Assembly (NCBI GenBank): GCA_038243995.1
Contig: JBBRTV010000005.1
Coordinates: 1-64,000, forward strand
Direction: 5' to 3'
Source: Scleromatobacter sp038243995
GTDB taxonomy: Bacteria; Pseudomonadota; Gammaproteobacteria; Burkholderiales; Burkholderiaceae_C
Length of the DNA stretch: 64,000 nucleotides
The notes under the pieces are model-generated. The model was not told the DNA's origin. It worked only from the letters and a program-made list of their open reading frames with translations, and made no database searches. Of the stretch, positions 13,090 to 22,041 are shown one piece after another. Both the position numbers and the translations under genes were made by a program. Position 1 is the first letter of the stretch; every line of letters begins with the position of its first letter.

Positions 13090-13112
13090 CTTCGCGACGG
13101 GAAACAGGGGTC

Positions 13113-14057
13113 TCAGCGCGCCGGCAGCAAGCGGGCCGGATCGATCGGCTTGCCCTGCTTGCGGATCTCGAAATGGAGCTGCACCTTGTCGGTGTCCGTC
13201 GATCCCATCTCGGCGATCTTCTGGCCGCGCTTGACGATCTGGTCTTCCTTGACCAGCAAGGTCTGGTTGTGGGCATACGCCGTGAGGTAATTCGCGTTGT
13301 GCTTCACGATCACCAGGTTGCCGTAGCCACGCAGTCCGGAGCCCGCGTAGACCACGCGGCCGTCTGCCGCCGCATAGACCGGATCGCCGGCCTTGCCGCT
13401 GATCGCCAGGCCCTTGGTCTTCGCGTCGTCGAACGGCGCCACGACCGGACCGGCCGCCGGCCACGCCCAGGTCAGGTCGTCGTCGCTGTCGCGCACGGCC
13501 GCCGGCGGTGCTGCCGCGCCCGTCAGGGGCACCGAGGCGCCCGAGGCGGCGGCGGTGGTCGGCGCCGTCGCGGCGGTCGTGCCGCTGGCCTTGGCGTCGG
13601 CCGGCCTGGCGTCGGTCTTGGTGATCGGGGGCAGCGGCTTGAACGTCGCCGTCGAGGTCGCGGTCGTGGTCGTCGTCGTGGTGGTCACCTCGCCGGCCGG
13701 CGCGAGCACCTTCAGCACCTGGCCGACTTCGATCAGGTTCGGGTTGTCGATGTTGTTCCAGCGTGCGATGTCGCGCCAGCCCTGTCCGGTATCGAGACCG
13801 ATGCGCATCAGCGTGTCCCCGGGCTTGACCGTGTAGGTGGGGCTGCGCGTCTCGACCGTCGGCGTCGTGTTCGCCGCAGCCGCGGCCACCCGGTTCGCCT
13901 CCGACGAGGAAGCGACCGGATGCGATCCGTTGGATTTCTGCGCACCGCGCTCTTCCACCGGTGCCTGATTCGGGGGAGTGGCGCACCCGATTAAGGCCCA
14001 GGCGGACGCCGCGCAAACCGTCGTCACGAGCGTTCGTCGACCCCAAAGCGATGCCAT
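13113..14057 (-). CDS. nlpD: NlpD-like LysM/M23 lipoprotein
   Basis: NlpD is an outer-membrane lipoprotein that activates periplasmic amidases at the division septum. The 314-residue protein has a lipoprotein signal peptide with lipobox LIGC (C about 25), one LysM domain (about 74-117, YTVKPGDTLMRIG), a Thr/Ala/Pro linker with a run of eight threonines, and a C-terminal M23 domain. The first metal-ligand motif of active M23 peptidases (HxGxD) is replaced by AISGKAGDP, so the domain is probably a non-catalytic activator. AGGGA lies before ATG 14057. It follows pcm by 17 bases in an operon. Confidence 0.92.
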   Translation of the reverse strand: MASLWGRRTLVTTVCAASAWALIGCATPPNQAPVEERGAQKSNGSHPVASSSEANRVAAAAANTTPTVETRSPTYTVKPGDTLMRIGLDTGQGWRDIARWNNIDNPNLIEVGQVLKVLAPAGEVTTTTTTTTATSTATFKPLPPITKTDARPADAKASGTTAATAPTTAAASGASVPLTGAAAPPAAVRDSDDDLTWAWPAAGPVVAPFDDAKTKGLAISGKAGDPVYAAADGRVVYAGSGLRGYGNLVIVKHNANYLTAYAHNQTLLVKEDQIVKRGQKIAEMGSTDTDKVQLHFEIRKQGKPIDPARLLPAR

Positions 14058-14074
14058 AGTTTCCCTGCGTTGTT

Positions 14075-14893
14075 TCAACCAATCCCCGATTTTAGAGGCA
14101 CAAACGTCACCGACTCGCCGATCTGCCTGACAAAGCCGTCCGCGGTGCGATCGACGATCACCAACGCGTGTCCCGCCAGCCCCGGCATCGCGGTCGGCGC
14201 GACCAGCCGCCCGCCCGGCGCCAGCTGGGCGAGCCAGGCGTCCGGTATCGCCTCGCCGCCCGCGGCGGCCACGATGCTGTCGTACGGCGCGTTGGGCGAA
14301 TGGCCGAGCCGGCCGTCGCCGTGCACGAGGCGCACCCCCGGCACGCCCAGCGCGTCGAGGTTGCGCCGCGCGGTCGCGTGCAGCGGGGCGAGCCGCTCGA
14401 TCGAGATCACGCGCGGGCTGAGGCGCGCCAGCAGCGCGGTCTGGTAGCCGCAGCCCGTGCCGATCTCTAGCACGCGCCCCAGGTCGCCCCGGGCCGAGGC
14501 CGAGGCGCCGTCGAACAGCCATTGCAGCTGGCGCGCGACGACCGACGGCTTCGAGATCGTCTGGCCGAGGCCGATCGGCAGGCTGGTGTCTTCATAGGCA
14601 TGGATCGCCAGCGCCGTGTCGACGAAACGGTGGCGCGGCACCGCGGCGAAGGCCGCGAGCAAGGACGGGTTGCGTATGCCTTCCGCGCGCAGTCGCGCGA
14701 CCATGCGCTCGCGCACCGGGCCGTTGTCCATTCCGAGACCGGTCGGGACGACGTGCCGGGCTGCGTCCTGCGCTGCCTGGTGGAGAAGGCGTTGCGGCCG
14801 CAGCGGATCACGCGACTTGCCGGGCGCCCTGGGCGCGTTGCCCGACGACCACTGGGCCGGGAAACGCCTGCCGCGCGGGACGTCGTCTGTCAA
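14075..14893 (-). CDS. pcm: Protein-L-isoaspartate O-methyltransferase
   Basis: Pcm repairs isoaspartyl residues in aged proteins by SAM-dependent methylation. The conserved core begins VRERMVARLRAEGIRN and includes the SAM motif VLEIGTGCGYQTALLA and the substrate-binding LPIGLGQTISKPSVVARQ. The start is uncertain. ATG 14731 gives 218 residues (E. coli has 208). I prefer TTG 14893, which overlaps the surE stop as TTGA and adds an N-terminal extension with RGRRFPAQW resembling the RFP motif of the longer Burkholderiales enzymes (272 residues). It sits between surE and nlpD. Confidence 0.88.
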   Translation of the reverse strand: MTDDVPRGRRFPAQWSSGNAPRAPGKSRDPLRPQRLLHQAAQDAARHVVPTGLGMDNGPVRERMVARLRAEGIRNPSLLAAFAAVPRHRFVDTALAIHAYEDTSLPIGLGQTISKPSVVARQLQWLFDGASASARGDLGRVLEIGTGCGYQTALLARLSPRVISIERLAPLHATARRNLDALGVPGVRLVHGDGRLGHSPNAPYDSIVAAAGGEAIPDAWLAQLAPGGRLVAPTAMPGLAGHALVIVDRTADGFVRQIGESVTFVPLKSGIG

Positions 14894-15747
14894 GAAGCCG
14901 GCCCCGAGCCCGGAGGGAACTTCGGCCGTCCGCCCGGGATAGCACCCTGCGCCGGGGCGGCACCGCGCCTGGCGCCGTCGAGTCCGAGACGGGCCGACCA
15001 GCCCGCCAGGTTCGCATGGTCGGTCAGGTCGACTTGCAGCGGCGTGATGGAGACGCGGCCCTCGGCGACGGCGAAGAAATCGGTTCCGGCGCCGGCCTCG
15101 CGTGCGTCGCCGGCCGGGCCGATCCAGTAGATCGTGTCGCCGCGCGGCGTCTTCTGCGCGATGACGGGTTCGCTCGCATGGCGGCGGCCCAGGCGCGTCG
15201 TGGCCCAGGGCAGCTCGTCGGCATCGGGGCGGCTCGGGAAATTGACGTTCAGGAGCCAGGGCGCGGCGCCGGGCGCGCCGAACGACGGATGCCCGATGGC
15301 GGCCTCGACGACGCGCCGCGCGCCGCGCGCGGCCGCCTCCAGATGGGCCCACCCCTTGTGTTCCAGTGAGAACGCGATCGCCGGAATGCCGAACAGGAAG
15401 CCCTCCATCGCCGCGGCGACGGTGCCGGAGTAGAGCGTGTCGTCGCCCATGTTGGCGCCGTTGTTGATCCCCGACAGGACGAGGTCGGGCCGACGCTCGA
15501 GCATGCCCGTGAGGGCGACGTGGACGCAGTCGGACGGCGTGCCGTTGACGACGTGGAAGCCGCCGGACGGGCCGCCAGCCGCCTCGAAGACCGACAGGGG
15601 CCGGGTCAGCGTGAGGGCGTTGGAGGTGCCGCTGGAGTTCTGCTCGGGTGCGATCACGTCGATCTCGCCGAGTCCCCGGCAGGCCTCGACAAGCGCGACA
15701 AGACCGGGAGCGAGGTAGCCGTCGTCGTTGGCGATGAGAATGCGCAT
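14890..15747 (-). CDS. surE: 5'/3'-nucleotidase SurE
   Basis: SurE is a metal-dependent survival nucleotidase acting on nucleoside monophosphates and short polyphosphate. MRILIANDDGYLAPG carries the metal-binding Asp pair (IANDDG), followed by APEQNSSGTSNALTL and the SGINNGANMGDDTLYSGTVA signature. At 285 residues it is longer than the usual 250, with a Gly/Pro/Ala-rich tail. ATG 15747 is chosen because the protein begins at its first family residue. There is no Shine-Dalgarno sequence; TACAAT (complement of 15754-15759) sits six bases upstream of the ATG. First gene of surE-pcm-nlpD. Confidence 0.95.
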   Translation of the reverse strand: MRILIANDDGYLAPGLVALVEACRGLGEIDVIAPEQNSSGTSNALTLTRPLSVFEAAGGPSGGFHVVNGTPSDCVHVALTGMLERRPDLVLSGINNGANMGDDTLYSGTVAAAMEGFLFGIPAIAFSLEHKGWAHLEAAARGARRVVEAAIGHPSFGAPGAAPWLLNVNFPSRPDADELPWATTRLGRRHASEPVIAQKTPRGDTIYWIGPAGDAREAGAGTDFFAVAEGRVSITPLQVDLTDHANLAGWSARLGLDGARRGAAPAQGAIPGGRPKFPPGSGPAS

Positions 15748-15866
15748 CCGGGCATTGTAGGCAGCACGGGCGCGGCGCACACTCGTCACCTGCGCGACGG
15801 CGTGCGCTTGCCGGGATCTCTATCATCGGGCGCTTCCCTTTCGCTGCAAAGAACGGATCCGACACC

Positions 15867-16868
15867 ATGCACGCCTGGCTCTGTGAAACCCTGGATGGCC
15901 CCCAATCCCTGAAATGGCGCGAGCTGCCGACGCCCCGGCCCGCAGCCGACGAGGTCCTGATCGCCATCCATGCGGCATCGCTGAATTTCCCCGACCTGCT
16001 GATCGTGGAGGGCAAGTACCAGTTCCGGCCCGAGTTGCCGTTCGCACCGGGCGCCGAGTTCTCGGGCGTGATCGAGGCCGTGGGCAGCGCGGTGTCGCAC
16101 CTGCGCCCCGGCATGCCGGTCGCCGCCCTGGCCGGTTCGGGCGGCTTCGCGACGCACGCATGCGTCAAGGCGCTGCAGGTGATGCCGCTGCCGCCCGGTT
16201 TCGCGCTGCGCGACGCCGCCGCGTTCGCCTTCACCTACGGCACCGCGCACCATGCGCTGATCGATCGCGGCGCGCTGCAGGCCGGCGAGACGGTGCTGGT
16301 GCTCGGCGCGGCCGGCGGGGTCGGCACCGCGGCGATCCAGGTCGCCAAGGCGGCGGGAGCGACAGTCGTCGCCGCGGCGTCCACCGATGCCAAGTGCGAA
16401 CTGTGCCGCGACATCGGCGCCGATCACGCGATCAACTACAGCAACACCGACCTGCGCGAAGCGCTCAAGAGCCTGACCAAGGGGCGCGGCGTCGACATCG
16501 TCTTCGACCCCGTCGGCGGCACCTGGGCCGAGCCGGCCTTGCGCTCGATCGCCTGGCGCGGCCGCTACCTGGTGATCGGATTCGCAGGCGGACAGATCCC
16601 GGCGCTGCCCTGGAACCTGCCCCTGCTCAAGGGCGCATCGATCGTCGGCGTCTTCTGGGGCGACTTCGTGCGCCGCGAGCCCGAGGCGAATGCCCGCATG
16701 CTGGGCACCCTCGCGTCGCAATATGCCCGCGACATGATCAAGCCCGTGATCGACCAGGTGCTGCCGCTGTCGCGCCTGGGCGAGGCCTACGAACGACTCG
16801 CGCAACGCAGGATTCTCGGAAAGATCGTCATGGTGCCCGACGGGATCGAGGGCACACCGGCGTCCTGA
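15867..16868 (+). CDS. Quinone oxidoreductase / zinc-type alcohol dehydrogenase-like (MDR family)
   Basis: A 333-residue medium-chain reductase of the NADPH:quinone oxidoreductase group. The GroES-like domain (1-120) contains AASLNFPDLLIVEGKYQFRP and PGAEFSGVI; the Rossmann domain contains LVLGAAGGVGTAAIQVAKAAGA. The catalytic and structural zinc cysteines of true alcohol dehydrogenases are absent. Substrate cannot be told from sequence; close relatives are annotated as quinone or acrylyl-CoA reductases. It is divergent from surE. A 10-bp stem-loop without a T-run follows at 16914-16939. Confidence 0.9.
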   Translation: MHAWLCETLDGPQSLKWRELPTPRPAADEVLIAIHAASLNFPDLLIVEGKYQFRPELPFAPGAEFSGVIEAVGSAVSHLRPGMPVAALAGSGGFATHACVKALQVMPLPPGFALRDAAAFAFTYGTAHHALIDRGALQAGETVLVLGAAGGVGTAAIQVAKAAGATVVAAASTDAKCELCRDIGADHAINYSNTDLREALKSLTKGRGVDIVFDPVGGTWAEPALRSIAWRGRYLVIGFAGGQIPALPWNLPLLKGASIVGVFWGDFVRREPEANARMLGTLASQYARDMIKPVIDQVLPLSRLGEAYERLAQRRILGKIVMVPDGIEGTPAS

Positions 16869-16913
16869 CGGCGGTGAAGTTCCCCCCGAACCTGCTCGAC
16901 GGGGCTGGCGGCC

Positions 16914-16939
16914 GGCATGCGGGGCCAGGCCCGCATGCC
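16914..16939 (+). terminator. Stem-loop after the quinone oxidoreductase gene
   Basis: Perfect 10-bp inverted repeat GGCATGCGGG / CCCGCATGCC with a six-base loop, 45 bases after the stop codon. There is no T-run, so it may be a weak or Rho-assisted terminator, or a transcript-stabilising hairpin. Confidence 0.4.
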
Positions 16940-17055
16940 CCCGAAACGGGGGATGCGCGTCGGAGGAGGTCTGGCTAGCATTCGATGCTCGCGCCGGGAC
17001 AAGACCGTGATATCCGTCACGCGCCGGCTTCGGCAGCAGGAACAAGGGGAACGGC

Positions 17056-17832
17056 ATGGCAGTCAAGGTATTGATCCTCGAAGACAACCCCGCGGCGCGA
17101 GAGTTTCTCGGTCGAGTGGTGCGCGAGAGCTTCAGCGACACGATCACGATCGTCGAGGCCGGAGACCTCGAGAGCGCGCGCCGTGCCGTGCGGATCGCCG
17201 GCGGCGCGCAGGGTTATCACGGCGTCGACCCGTTCAAGCTGATCCTCGTCGACCTCGAACTGCCGGACGGCTCCGGCCTCGAGCTGCTCGCCGAGCTGCG
17301 CCAGTACCCGGCTACCAAGATCGTCACGACCCTGTACTCGGACGACGAGCACCTGTTCCCCGCGCTGCAGGCCGGCGCCGACGGCTACCTCCTGAAGGAA
17401 GATCGCTTCGAGCTGCTGGTCGAGGAGCTGCAGAAGATCGTCCGCGGCGAGCCGCCGCTGTCGCCGGCGATCGCCCGCCGGTTGCTGGCGCACTTCCGCA
17501 CCAACACGCGCACCGGCATGAACCGCCGCATCACGGACGAAGGCAACGGCTCGGCGCTGCGGCCGGAGCTCGCCGGGTTCACCTCCGCCCTCGCGTTCGC
17601 CGCCCACGCGCCGGTGGAGATCGAGCCGCAGCTCGACCTGCCGGCCCTCACGCCGCGGGAGGTCGAGGTGCTGACCTTCCTCAGCAAGGGCTTCACGATC
17701 AAGGAGATCGCAGGCCTGATGTCGATCAAGTGGTTCACCGTCAACGACCACATCAAGTCGATCTACCGCAAATTGAACGTGTCGAGCCGGGCCGAAGCGG
17801 CCGTGCTGGCCAGCAAGCAGGGGCTCGTATAA
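17056..17832 (+). CDS. NarL/LuxR-family response regulator
   Basis: A 258-residue two-component response regulator. The receiver domain runs from about 3 to 130 with acidic D10, phospho-acceptor D66 (ILVDLELP) and K118 region (GYLLKED). A C-terminal LuxR helix-turn-helix follows (about 196-255: LTPREVEVLTFLSKGFTIKEIAGLM, ending in KLNVSSRAEA). GGGGAA lies before the ATG. The linker (about 135-195) is longer than in NarL. It is followed after 64 bases by a HisKA_3-type sensor kinase, its likely partner. Confidence 0.93.
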   Translation: MAVKVLILEDNPAAREFLGRVVRESFSDTITIVEAGDLESARRAVRIAGGAQGYHGVDPFKLILVDLELPDGSGLELLAELRQYPATKIVTTLYSDDEHLFPALQAGADGYLLKEDRFELLVEELQKIVRGEPPLSPAIARRLLAHFRTNTRTGMNRRITDEGNGSALRPELAGFTSALAFAAHAPVEIEPQLDLPALTPREVEVLTFLSKGFTIKEIAGLMSIKWFTVNDHIKSIYRKLNVSSRAEAAVLASKQGLV

Positions 17833-17896
17833 ACCAGGGGCGGGCTTTGCGTTCGCCCGCTCGCCCGCGCGGCGAATCCAGCCCGGAACCTGCCTG

Positions 17897-20128
17897 ATGA
17901 ATCGCGCGGCAGTGCGACCGATGGGCTGGCGGCGACTGTTGTTGCTGCCGCTGGCACTCCTCGCAAGCCTCGGGGTCGTGCTGCTCGCGCGCACGCTCGC
18001 GCAAGAGCCCGACATCGACGGACACTGGCGTCTCGATGCGAACAATCACCTGCAGCTGACGGCCAGCGACAACGCGTTGCTGCGCCCGGCCATCGGCCTT
18101 TCGCTCGACGCGATCGTCGCCCCCGGGCTCGCGCCGCTGCCCGTCGACGGGCGCCGTGTCGTGGTGTCCAGCCGCTGGGTCGCGGGCGACGACGAACGCT
18201 TCGCCGTCCTGCGCCAGCAGCACCTCATGGCCGCCGCGCTGCAAGCCGGCGCGCCGATCGAGCTCGGTTTCACCGACGGCACCACCGTCACCCTGTCCCC
18301 GCGGCCACGCGGCTACGCCTCGCTGGGCATCACGTTCTGGCTGCTATGCGGCCTCGGCCTGGGGCTGCAGCTCGTGGGCGCGGTGGTCGTGCTGGTGCGA
18401 CCGGACGCACGCAACGGCCTCTACGCCGTGATGGCACAGGCGCAGGCGCTGCAGCTCGTGCTCGCGGCGGCCGACGCGGTGCCCGGGCTGGGCAAGCTCG
18501 GGCTGCTGTCCGGCCACGAGCCGACGATGCGCATGGCGCTCGATGTCGTCACTTGCGCGGCCCTGCTCCACGCGACGCTGCTCTACCCGACGCCGCTGCC
18601 GAGACATCGGCCCCTGGCCTGGCTGACCTGGGCCGTCACGGCGGGCTTCTGTGCCGCCGTCCTGCGCTTCGACCTCGTCGAGGCGTGGTGGTGGACGCAG
18701 GCCCTGTCGCTGAGCGCGGGGCTGCTCGTCATCGGCCTGCTGGGCTGGTCGTATCGCATCACGCCGCATCCGTTCGCGACCATGATGCGACGCCTGGGCA
18801 TCGTGACCGTCGCGAGCCTGGCGATGGTGACCATCGTCGTCGCGCTGAACGAGCGCATCCCTGGCGAGGTGCAGTCGCTCGTGGGCGCCGTGCCGGTGAT
18901 CTGGACGGTGTTCTTCGCGTCGCTGCTGCTGATGTCGCCGTTCCTCGCGCGCTCGCAGCACATGATGCGCGAATTCGCGATGTTGGCCGGCGTCAGCACC
19001 CTCGCGACCTCCGTCGACCTGCTGTTCGTCGCCGTGTTCTCGTTCAACCAGTTCGCCTCGATCACGACCTCGCTCTTCGTCGCGCTCGGCGTCTACGCGG
19101 CGTCGCGGCAGTGGCTGCTGGACCAGATGATAGGCGCCCGCGCGGTGACCACGGAACGCCTGTTCGAGCATCTGCTGCGCATCGCGCGCAAGGTGGAGCA
19201 GCAGCCGGAGCGCGCCGCCGACTGGCAGCTCGAGCTGTTCCACGCGGTCTTCCAGCCGCTCGTGGCGCGCCACGAACCTGGATACACGGCGACGACGCGC
19301 TGGTTCGACGGCGGGGCCAGCCTGCTGGTGCCGCTGGCGACCGATCCCGAACTCTCACCGTCGACCTTCGACGACGGCGAACTCGACGAACAGCGCCTGA
19401 TCGTCCTGCGCTTCGCGGAACGGGGCAAGCGGCTGTTCACCGCGGAAGACGCGCGGCTGGCCGATCGCATCGTCGAACAGCTGCGGCGCGCCGTGGCGCA
19501 CGACCGCGCCCTGGAACAGGGTCGAAGCGAGGAGCGCGGGCGCATCGCGCAAGACCTGCACGACGACATCGGCGCGCGCCTGCTGACGCTGATGTACAAG
19601 GCGCCGAACAAGGAGATGGAGGACTACGTCCGCCACACGCTGCAAGACCTGAAGACGCTGACACGCGGCCTGGCCGCGACGACCCACCTGCTCTCGCACG
19701 CGGCGGGCGAATGGAAGGCCGACATCGCGCAGCGCCTCGCGCCGACCGGCTGCACGCTGGAATGGTCGTTCACGCAGGACGTCGAAGTGCAGCTCAATGT
19801 CGTGCAGTGGTCGGGCCTGACGCGCATCCTGCGCGAGCTGGTCAGCAACATCATCGCCCACGCCCACGCGCACGGCACGACGATACATGCCGATCTGCGC
19901 GACGGCATGCTGGCACTGACCGTCACCGACGACGGCGTCGGCGGCACGCCCAAGGACTGGTCGACCGGCCTCGGCCTCGGCGGCATCCGCAAGCGCGTTC
20001 GCATGCTGGGCGGCTCGATCGCGTGGCTGCAGAACACGCCCGCGGGCGTGCGCTGCGAGGTCGTCGTGCCGCTGTCGACGCCGGCGATGACCGAGCGCGC
20101 CACGCTGCCGGCCGAACGCGCAGGCTGA
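17897..20128 (+). CDS. Membrane sensor histidine kinase, HisKA_3 type
   Basis: A 743-residue sensor kinase paired with the preceding NarL-type regulator. An N-terminal helix (about 12-30) and a short extracytoplasmic region are followed by a multi-helix membrane block (about 145-400). The dimerisation/phosphoacceptor segment is ERGRIAQDLHDDIGARLLT with H555, then a short HATPase_c domain with N-box ELVSNIIAHAHAHG and G-box DDGVGG / GLGLGGIRKRV. The sensory input is unknown. The gene ends inside a perfect palindrome (20126-20145) that also contains the stop codon of the facing gene. Confidence 0.93.
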   Translation: MNRAAVRPMGWRRLLLLPLALLASLGVVLLARTLAQEPDIDGHWRLDANNHLQLTASDNALLRPAIGLSLDAIVAPGLAPLPVDGRRVVVSSRWVAGDDERFAVLRQQHLMAAALQAGAPIELGFTDGTTVTLSPRPRGYASLGITFWLLCGLGLGLQLVGAVVVLVRPDARNGLYAVMAQAQALQLVLAAADAVPGLGKLGLLSGHEPTMRMALDVVTCAALLHATLLYPTPLPRHRPLAWLTWAVTAGFCAAVLRFDLVEAWWWTQALSLSAGLLVIGLLGWSYRITPHPFATMMRRLGIVTVASLAMVTIVVALNERIPGEVQSLVGAVPVIWTVFFASLLLMSPFLARSQHMMREFAMLAGVSTLATSVDLLFVAVFSFNQFASITTSLFVALGVYAASRQWLLDQMIGARAVTTERLFEHLLRIARKVEQQPERAADWQLELFHAVFQPLVARHEPGYTATTRWFDGGASLLVPLATDPELSPSTFDDGELDEQRLIVLRFAERGKRLFTAEDARLADRIVEQLRRAVAHDRALEQGRSEERGRIAQDLHDDIGARLLTLMYKAPNKEMEDYVRHTLQDLKTLTRGLAATTHLLSHAAGEWKADIAQRLAPTGCTLEWSFTQDVEVQLNVVQWSGLTRILRELVSNIIAHAHAHGTTIHADLRDGMLALTVTDDGVGGTPKDWSTGLGLGGIRKRVRMLGGSIAWLQNTPAGVRCEVVVPLSTPAMTERATLPAERAG

Positions 20129-20145
20129 AACGGCGCGCCGTTTCA
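20126..20145. terminator. Perfect 20-bp palindrome spanning both stop codons
   Basis: TGAAACGGCGCGCCGTTTCA is a perfect palindrome. Its first TGA is the stop of the histidine kinase and its last three bases read TGA on the other strand, the stop of the facing dehydrogenase. It could act as a bidirectional terminator, though neither side has a T-run longer than three. The sixteen bases at 20131-20146 recur at 30044-30059 after the aldo/keto reductase gene. Confidence 0.5.
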
Positions 20146-21690
20146 AGGCTCGATCCGCGACGCCCAGAGCGCGCGACGAATACGCGGACTGACGCGGTAG
20201 CGCTCGCCGCGGTAGTGCGCATCGAGATGATCCAGCAGGCGCGCTGTGTCGGCAGCGCCCCATTGCGCCAGCCAGGCGAACGGGCCGGCAGGGTAGTTGA
20301 CGCCGAGGGTCATCGCGGCGTCCGCGCCGTCGGCGTCGCAGACGCCCTGCTCGACGGCATCGCTCGCCTCGTTGATCAGCATCGCGATCGTGCGCGCGAC
20401 GACGAGTCCGGGAACGTCGGCGACGCGCTGCGGCAACCAGCCGAGGGCGCGCAGGAAGGCGCCGGCGTGGGTGTCGAATTCACGCGACGCCTGCGCCGCC
20501 ACCGTGTAGCCGAGGGCGGCCGCGGGGCGGATCGCGTGGGTGGCGGCGGGGCCGACGGGCCAGTCGAACAGCGCGACGTTCTCCATTCCCAGGGCGGCCG
20601 CGCGCGCGCCGGCGCAGCGGCCGTCGGTGACGAGGAGCAGGCCGTTGTCGATCAGCAATCGCGCGGCGTCGCCGTCGGCCTCGCGCGCGAACGACAGGCC
20701 CGCGCCGGCCAGGCGCGCGGCGAGCAGGTCGGCGATCGGGCCGCTGCCTTGCAGCACCAGCGGCACGGCGGGCAGCGGCGCGACGTCGGCTTCGACGGCT
20801 ATTGTCTGCGGCGCGGCTCCCCCCGCGGGATAGTGATAGAACCCGCGCCCCGACTTGCGCCCGAGCAGGCCGCCATCGACCATCTCGCGCTGCACCAGAG
20901 ACGGCAGGTAGCGCTTGTCCTGGAAATTCGCGTCGTAGACCGATTGCGTGACGGCGAAGTTGGTGTCGTGGCCGATCAGGTCCATCAGCTCGCAAGGGCC
21001 CATGCGGAATCCCGCGCCCCGCACGCAGGCGTCGATCACGGCCGGCGTCGCGGCCTGTTCCAGCAGCAGCGCGAGCGTCTCGGCATAGAAGGGCCGGGCG
21101 ATGCGGTTGACGATGAAGCCGGGCGTCGACCTGGCATGCACGGCGGTCTTGCCCCAGTCCTGCGACAGCGTGCAGATCGCGTCGGCGACCGCCGGTTCCG
21201 TCGCGAGGCCCGACACGACCTCGACGAGACGCATCAACGGCACCGGATTGAAGAAGTGCATGCCGACGACGCGACCCGGCAGGCGCAGGCCGCGCGCGAG
21301 GGCGGTGATCGACAACGAGGACGTGTTCGAGGCGAGCACGCAGTCATCGGCGACGATCGCCTCGAGATCGCGCAGCAGGGTCTGCTTGACCGCGAGGTTC
21401 TCGACGATGGCCTCGACGACCAGCGCCGCGTCGGCGAGCTCGCCCAAGCCGGTGGCGACCTGCAGGCGGGCGCGCGCGGAGTCGACATCGCCGGGGTTCA
21501 GCTTGCCTTTGTCGGCCAGCCTGGCCAGCGTCTGGCCGAGCTGCGCCGCGGCCGCGGCGGCGGCGCCCTCGCGCGCGTCGAAGAGGCGTACCGGGTGTCC
21601 GGCGAGCAGGGCGACCTGGGCGATGCCGACGCCCATCACGCCGGCGCCGATCACAGCGACCGGTCGGTCACGAAAGAGGTTGCAGTTCAT
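20143..21690 (-). CDS. 3-hydroxyacyl-CoA dehydrogenase, PaaH-like
   Basis: A 515-residue NAD-dependent 3-hydroxyacyl-CoA dehydrogenase of the PaaH/PaaC type, oxidising 3-hydroxyadipyl-CoA or similar short acyl-CoAs. The N-terminal Rossmann motif is VIGAGVMGVGIAQVALLAGH, followed by NTSSLSITALA, the catalytic-His region GMHFFNPVPLMRLVEVV, and two C-terminal 3HCDH_C segments (RPFYAETLALLLEQ and FAWLAQWGAADTARLLDHL), as expected for the two-domain type. The frame is open upstream to 21978, but the protein begins at ATG 21690. No paa genes surround it, so the pathway is not certain. CAAAAT (complement of 21697-21702) lies six bases before the ATG. Confidence 0.92.
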   Translation of the reverse strand: MNCNLFRDRPVAVIGAGVMGVGIAQVALLAGHPVRLFDAREGAAAAAAAQLGQTLARLADKGKLNPGDVDSARARLQVATGLGELADAALVVEAIVENLAVKQTLLRDLEAIVADDCVLASNTSSLSITALARGLRLPGRVVGMHFFNPVPLMRLVEVVSGLATEPAVADAICTLSQDWGKTAVHARSTPGFIVNRIARPFYAETLALLLEQAATPAVIDACVRGAGFRMGPCELMDLIGHDTNFAVTQSVYDANFQDKRYLPSLVQREMVDGGLLGRKSGRGFYHYPAGGAAPQTIAVEADVAPLPAVPLVLQGSGPIADLLAARLAGAGLSFAREADGDAARLLIDNGLLLVTDGRCAGARAAALGMENVALFDWPVGPAATHAIRPAAALGYTVAAQASREFDTHAGAFLRALGWLPQRVADVPGLVVARTIAMLINEASDAVEQGVCDADGADAAMTLGVNYPAGPFAWLAQWGAADTARLLDHLDAHYRGERYRVSPRIRRALWASRIEP

Positions 21691-22041
21691 GCATCGATTT
21701 TGCACGCGATGGCCCTCCGGTCCCTGCCGAAGGCTGGCTTTCAGGCTGCCGAAGGCCAGCCCTTCCACAATGAGCCTCGCCGCAGCAGTCCGTAGCGGCG
21801 CTTGCCGCCCGCGTGGCCGCGTCTTACGCGGTGTCGTTCCGATACGTCGTGCTCTAGCCTCCCTGTGTGGCGCGACGCCGGATCGACGGGCGGTCCTTCT
21901 CGCGCTATCCGCTGCGTTCGCAGCGTCCGTCGACAGGCCGCGCGGCAGGTCCGGATCCGCGCCGTCCAGGCCCTGCAACGCATCGCTGGCACACTCTGGC
22001 CACAGCGTCGGCCGACGCGTTGCCCCACGCCTGCGAATCCG
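21691..22041. other. Divergent intergenic region between dehydrogenase and lipase-like genes
   Basis: No gene is seen in these 351 bases. A near-direct repeat CTGCCGAAGG occurs twice around 21724-21760, with the flanking GGCTGGC and GCCAGCC able to pair. The rest is GC-rich with no clear promoter. Confidence 0.35.

Noticed and set aside
13640..13700. GTC-type trinucleotide tract in nlpD as a phase-variable repeat
   Set aside because: It encodes a threonine linker and trinucleotide slippage cannot switch the frame; the units are also interrupted.
18346..21795. An 1149-codon plus-strand open frame across the kinase and dehydrogenase genes
   Set aside because: It is the second frame of the histidine kinase and then antisense to the dehydrogenase; composition is Arg-rich and it matches no family.
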